A stretch of 64,000 bases of DNA from JAFGBM01 sp964564915 (GTDB taxonomy: Bacteria > Actinomycetota > Actinomycetes > Actinomycetales > Demequinaceae), in the NCBI GenBank assembly GCA_964564915.1, contig CAZMCU010000001.1, positions 18,695 through 82,694 on the forward strand. The letters run 5' to 3'. The notes beneath the pieces were generated by a model that was not told the origin of the DNA, ran no database searches, and saw only the letters and a list, made by a program, of their open reading frames with translations. How positions within the stretch are numbered: position 1 is the first letter of the stretch; every line of letters starts with the position of its first letter. The translations under genes and the position numbers were made by a program. This document shows positions 60,504 to 64,000 of the stretch, one piece after another.

Positions 60504-62198
60504 TTACCCCAGCGTGCCCTTCGCTTCTGCGAGGTACAGCTGGGTCCACCACAGCGAGAGAGCATTTCCCAGTACCTGAGTGTCCCGGGCCTTCGAGAAG
60601 TCGAACGTCACGTTTCCGAACTCCAACTTCCGCACCGATCCAAACTCGTGTATCAGCAAGGAACTCCAGTGAGCGGTCAACGCTGTCTCCCCAACGACAA
60701 CGCGTCGATACAACAGCCGAGCCCAGTTCCTCAGTAGCGGTGGGGCGACAGCAAAGAGATCGAATGCAGTCGGTACGAGTCCTGGTCGTTTGCGTGCAAT
60801 CGAGACGGGCTCACCAGTGACGGCGAGTGGGACGTCCCGAAGCGCGGGAATCTGACTGTAGAGGAGGCGCCGGTAGTAGTTCTTTCCGAGGATGTCCTCC
60901 GCTCCCAATTCCATGAGGTGGTCAAGGTATTTAGGTGCGAGAACCGGCGTCACGGAAAGTACGTCGGAGCACAACACTGAAGGCGCAACATACGAAAACG
61001 CTGGCTGACGTCTGAACATCGCCCAGTGACTAATCTTCTGAGCCGCCGTGCTCCCGCTTGAGGCCATGACACTCAAGCGCAAGCGCGCTCTCGATTGTCT
61101 GATGAGCGCCCGTACCGCGCGCCCTCGAAACTCGCCCGCCTCGGTGGAAATCCATTGCCGACCGCGATTCCGGGACCACGCGCGAACCCCGATGGTCGTC
61201 CATCGTCGCTTGATCATGCTCCGCGCGATCGGAACGTAGGAACCTATTAGGCAGTCGCCCGGCCAAGCTCCGACGATAACGCAAGGCTGAGTCTCCGGAG
61301 CGCCCGCGACCTCGTAGAAGAGCACATTCCCAGCGGCTGCATGCGCTGAGACCTGCCCCCCGGTGAGAAGCCAACCCGCGCGCAGCGTCTCCACCCCACT
61401 ACGCTCCAGCGACACTGTCTCGTGCTCGAAACCCAATATACGCGCAACCTCTCCTCCGATTGACGTCTCTCGTTCATCAGACAGGTCGAGGGTCAGCGCA
61501 CGACCGTTGGCTCCAAGTGCCTCGGCAACGGCTGCGAGCGTGAGACGACTATCGAGTCCGCCCGAGATCCCAAGAGAGGAAGTATCACGGTTGTCAGATA
61601 GGACTTTGTTGTGACGTACGCCATCGACGAGAACCTTGTAGGTCTCCACCATATGTTCGTCATCGCCCATTTCACGCGTTCGGTAGCGAATGGGATTGGA
61701 CCCCTCAACCGAGGCTCGAATCGATCTTCTGCCGTCCACAACGAAGTCGACCTTCTCGCCGGGAAACAGACGGAAGACTCCTTCGATGGTCGTTTCGGAA
61801 CCCAGGGAGTGGTTGTACGTGAGGAGTTCATACGCCCCCACCTCAGAGAGGCGCCCCACCCCCAACGCAATCCCAACGAATTGTGGGTCGTTGGAAACGA
61901 CGGCACGGCCATCCTTCTCACCGAAATACAAAGGTCCACACGCGACTCGATCCGAGAATCCTCTCACTACGGCGCCGCCGCCATCGCCAACCCATACCGC
62001 AACTCCTGAAAACTCGCCCGTGATCGCATCCGCCTTGAAACTACTGGCGCGAGCATCGAGTTGTTGCCGAAGGAATTGCCTGGACGACTCAACCCTGCCC
62101 GACAAAACAAGTTCCGCACCGGCAGAAGACCGAACGTGGATCGCATGGGATGAATCACCGTCCCACGCGAGCACGACACCACCTACGACCGACCGCAC
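60504..62198 (-). CDS. asparagine synthetase-like protein, possible uronic-acid amidotransferase (WbpS-like)
   Basis: 564 aa from GTG 62198. The ATP-pyrophosphatase loop is SLGISGGLDSRLTLAAVA (about residues 208-225). The N-terminal part keeps glutaminase-like strands (SEVGAYELLTYNHSLG, FRLFPGEKVDFVVDG) but has no N-terminal Cys, so ammonia or another donor may be used. In glycan loci such proteins (WbpS) amidate uronic acids; here that would act on the diamino-uronate. The start is uncertain: an eight-G tract lies just upstream and another plausible coding frame precedes it. Convergent with the reductase. Confidence 0.78.
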   Translation of the reverse strand: MRSVVGGVVLAWDGDSSHAIHVRSSAGAELVLSGRVESSRQFLRQQLDARASSFKADAITGEFSGVAVWVGDGGGAVVRGFSDRVACGPLYFGEKDGRAVVSNDPQFVGIALGVGRLSEVGAYELLTYNHSLGSETTIEGVFRLFPGEKVDFVVDGRRSIRASVEGSNPIRYRTREMGDDEHMVETYKVLVDGVRHNKVLSDNRDTSSLGISGGLDSRLTLAAVAEALGANGRALTLDLSDERETSIGGEVARILGFEHETVSLERSGVETLRAGWLLTGGQVSAHAAAGNVLFYEVAGAPETQPCVIVGAWPGDCLIGSYVPIARSMIKRRWTTIGVRAWSRNRGRQWISTEAGEFRGRAVRALIRQSRARLRLSVMASSGSTAAQKISHWAMFRRQPAFSYVAPSVLCSDVLSVTPVLAPKYLDHLMELGAEDILGKNYYRRLLYSQIPALRDVPLAVTGEPVSIARKRPGLVPTAFDLFAVAPPLLRNWARLLYRRVVVGETALTAHWSSLLIHEFGSVRKLEFGNVTFDFSKARDTQVLGNALSLWWTQLYLAEAKGTLG

Positions 62199-62451
62199 CA
62201 GCCCCCCCCGACACAAGTCCCGTGCCCACGAGATGACCGATGTGGAAACGAAGCGCCGCGTCGAGATTCTCCTCTTCGTGCTCCGGAAAGACCGCTGCCG
62301 CGAAAAACACCTGCACCTCCGTGGTCGGGCTCGGACATACCGGGCCCGTGGCGCCAGCGCCGACGCCGTTGTCGTAATCGGCACCGAGCGTATCACCAGG
62401 GGAAACGCCAACTGAGTGTGAGCCGCCTGTACGGTGGAGCCGGTCATGCAT
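62155..62451 (-). pseudogene. possible frameshifted N-terminus of the asparagine synthetase-like gene
   Basis: 98 codons from ATG 62451, preceded by GGAAGGG. The frame has RNY-like and GC-rich third positions up to about 62210 (VQVFFAAAVFPEHEEENLDA) and then turns Arg/Trp-rich. At 62202-62209 the coding strand has eight G. With seven (or ten) G this frame would fuse with the frame of the downstream protein. It may be a phase-variable join, a real mutation, a short separate ORF, or an assembly error. Confidence 0.35.
62202..62209 (-). repeat. homopolymer tract of eight G on the coding strand
   Basis: G8 just before GTG 62198. It could act as a ribosome site for that GTG or as a slippage site linking two frames. 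Confidence 0.6.
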
Positions 62452-62568
62452 CGTCACCCTTCCAACAACCTCCACTGCGATCGGCGTCGTACGTGATAGC
62501 GTGTCGCGCGCAGCCATGTAGCCAACCAAGGCATTCGTCAAGTCCTCAAGACGGAATCTGAGCCCACC
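62210..62568. other. upstream region between divergent glycan genes
   Basis: About 360 bp with no certain gene. The minus-strand reading frame from 62451 is listed separately. On the plus strand a TAGCGT hexamer near 62493 could serve the glycosyltransferase at 62569. No clear hairpin was seen. Confidence 0.4.
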
Positions 62569-63744
62569 ATGCGCATTACCGTTGTCAGCCGAATCTTCTC
62601 GCCGGAACCTTCTGCGGGCTCGCTCGTGCTTGAGGCGGTTGCACGATCCTTCGCGGCCAAGGGGCACGACGTGACGGTGGTGACGGCGCGCCCACCGAAA
62701 TGGATGAGGTGTGTTGATCCTCCTGCGTTCAAGGTGCGACGCGCCCGCGTCTTGCGTGACCGACAAGGGTACGTGCGGGGCTACGTACCGTATATGAGTT
62801 TCGACCTTCCGCTCGCGTTCCGCCTGCTGTTCCGCCGTCGCGCCGATCTGTACTTCGTCGAGCCTCCGCCCACCACCGGTGCTGTCGTCCGTGTGGTGAC
62901 GTGGTTGCTACGACGTCCCTACTATTACCGAGCCGCCGACATCTGGTCCGACGCCGCACAGATGACGACGAATTCACGCTTCGTGACTCGTGCACTGCGC
63001 TCCGTCGAACGCTTCGCGCTCCGAGGCGCAACCCATTCCTTTGCGATTTCCGAGGGTGTGCTCAACCGAATGCGGGAACTCGGAGTGCGAGGAGATGTAA
63101 CCGTCACTGGCGTGGGTGTTGATGCGCAGGTCTTCCACTACACCCCTCCAACGACCTTAACGCCTATCCCGTATTTCATCTATGCGGGAACGCACTCCGA
63201 ATGGCACGGGGCAGTCGTCTTCATCGAAGCCTTCGCTCTCTTCACGCGAACGACACCGTACTATCGCCTCCTCTTCGTTGGAAACGGATCTGAGCGCGCG
63301 CTCCTCGAATCCCGGACACGTGAACTTGGCCTGACCAATGTCGAGTTCCGAGATGCCGTAGTGACCGCCGAACTCGTTCCCCTTCTCTGTGAAGCTTGCG
63401 CCTCCCTCGCCAGCCTTCGACCCGGAGGCGGCTACGACTACGCCTTCACAACCAAGGTTCTGTCATCGCTCGCGGCTGGTTGTCCAGTAATCTTCGCAGG
63501 CATTGGACCAACCCAGGCGTTTCTCGAAGACGCGGCAAAATCACTTCCCGTTGGAGAGGCGGTAACTTACAACGCCGAATCCGTATCATCGGCACTCAGC
63601 CGGGCCGCAGCCCATCCACTTGGAAGCCATGAGCGAAAGAAGCTCGCGAAGTGGGCCACCAAGCGATACTCACTAGATGCCGTCGCACGCGCGGTCGTCG
63701 ACGAAGCCGAGCGGTTGATCCGTTCGACGCAACATGCCAAGTGA
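62569..63744 (+). CDS. family 4 glycosyltransferase (WbuB-like)
   Basis: 391 aa. N-terminal domain RITVVSRIFSPEPSAGSLVL, KGHDVTVVTARPPKW and ADLYFVEPPPTTGAVVRVV, with RPYYYRAADIWSDAAQMT; C-terminal domain YFIYAGTHSEWHGAVVFIEA, FVGNGSERALLESRTRELG and CASLASLRPGGGYDYAFTTK, a short form of the GT4 E-x7-E region. This pattern is common for FucNAc- or QuiNAc-adding transferases such as WbuB, which fits the 4,6-dehydratase nearby. ATG 62569 gives the expected start. Confidence 0.87.
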   Translation: MRITVVSRIFSPEPSAGSLVLEAVARSFAAKGHDVTVVTARPPKWMRCVDPPAFKVRRARVLRDRQGYVRGYVPYMSFDLPLAFRLLFRRRADLYFVEPPPTTGAVVRVVTWLLRRPYYYRAADIWSDAAQMTTNSRFVTRALRSVERFALRGATHSFAISEGVLNRMRELGVRGDVTVTGVGVDAQVFHYTPPTTLTPIPYFIYAGTHSEWHGAVVFIEAFALFTRTTPYYRLLFVGNGSERALLESRTRELGLTNVEFRDAVVTAELVPLLCEACASLASLRPGGGYDYAFTTKVLSSLAAGCPVIFAGIGPTQAFLEDAAKSLPVGEAVTYNAESVSSALSRAAAHPLGSHERKKLAKWATKRYSLDAVARAVVDEAERLIRSTQHAK

Positions 63745-63789
63745 TTTCGGCTTGGGAAGCGCTCCCCCGCCATCGCGTCAGCCCGTTGG

Positions 63790-63795
63790 TACGAT
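63790..63795 (+). promoter_or_regulatory. -10 box, leaderless promoter of the partial GT2 gene
   Basis: TACGAT, then 6 nt, then ATG 63802. Confidence 0.5.
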
Positions 63796-63801
63796 CAGCC
63801 C

Positions 63802-64000
63802 ATGCCGTACGCGCCCGAGCAGGTGCTCATCGTGGTACCAGCGTTGAACGAAGCGTCAACCGTCGGCTCGGTCATCGCCGAAGTGCGTTCGAACCTTTCC
63901 GGCGCCACCATCCTCGTAGTCGACGACGGTTCGACGGACGAGACGGCACGGATCGCGAAAGAGGCGGGGGCGCTCGTCGCACGTCTTCCCTTCAACCTCG
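63802..64000 (+). CDS. family 2 glycosyltransferase, N-terminal fragment
   Basis: 66 codons before the window ends. The start VLIVVPALNEASTVGSVIAE and ILVVDDGSTDETARIA is the nucleotide-binding half of a GT-A domain of the dolichyl-phosphate-mannose synthase-like kind. Leaderless ATG at 63802. The metal motif and any membrane helices lie outside the window. Confidence 0.88.
   Translation, partial: MPYAPEQVLIVVPALNEASTVGSVIAEVRSNLSGATILVVDDGSTDETARIAKEAGALVARLPFNL

Overview
The window is high-GC actinobacterial chromosome. The evidence is the nuo and menaquinone gene order, a 32-residue bS22 ribosomal micro-gene, a BldC/excisionase-like DNA-binding protein, DUF3048, DUF4349 and DUF4229 proteins, frequent GTG starts, and about twenty genes whose start codon lies only 6-7 nt after a TANNNT hexamer, the mark of leaderless transcription. 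The bS22 sequence and the gene order suggest Micrococcales-like Actinomycetes, but the genus cannot be fixed by reading. A 100-N gap at 24981-25080 is flanked by an exact 55-bp repeat, so this is a draft, probably metagenomic, assembly.

Region 1 (1-20.2 kb) is respiration and quinone synthesis. A minus-strand operon runs from a geranylgeranyl-reductase family protein (probably the menaquinone reductase MenJ) into nuoA-nuoB-nuoC-nuoD-nuoE-nuoF, which leaves the window at base 1. Around it lie menF, menC-menD, menB, menE and menA, enough to go from chorismate to demethylmenaquinone apart from the DHNA-CoA thioesterase; menG, menH and menI are not seen here. Between them sit three paralogous membrane-anchored proteins of unknown function (one coupled to an ECF sigma factor) and three tandem DUF3048 lipoproteins.

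Region 2 (20.2-30 kb) is a housekeeping and envelope stretch: small membrane proteins, a glycosyltransferase with a histidine phosphatase and a glutaredoxin-like protein, a SerB-like HAD phosphatase, bS22, a helix-turn-helix protein, a phosphoribosyltransferase broken by the assembly gap, two lipoproteins, a membrane-anchored protein and a polytopic membrane protein.

Region 3 (30-64 kb) is a large surface-glycan locus on both strands. It holds a CDP-3,6-dideoxyhexose set (glucose-1-phosphate cytidylyltransferase, CDP-glucose 4,6-dehydratase, the Fe-S/PLP 3-dehydrase, an RmlC-like epimerase and a reductase). It also holds a set for a UDP-ManNAc3NAcA-type diamino-uronic acid (6-dehydrogenase, 3-oxidase, aminotransferase, N-acyltransferase, 2-epimerase) and a UDP-GlcNAc 4,6-dehydratase with a reductase. 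Around these are many glycosyltransferases, GtrA and DUF2142 membrane proteins, an asparagine-synthetase-like amidotransferase that may amidate the uronic acid, a methyltransferase-kinase-like fusion reminiscent of chain terminators such as WbdD, an unusual nucleotidyltransferase-like protein, and two near-identical PglK-type ABC half-transporters that bracket a 5.2-kb cassette. The housekeeping gene dcd lies inside this region. Together the genes make activated rare sugars, assemble them on a carrier and flip or export the product. No polymerase was recognised in the window.

No rRNA, tRNA, CRISPR array, insertion sequence or phage gene was recognised.
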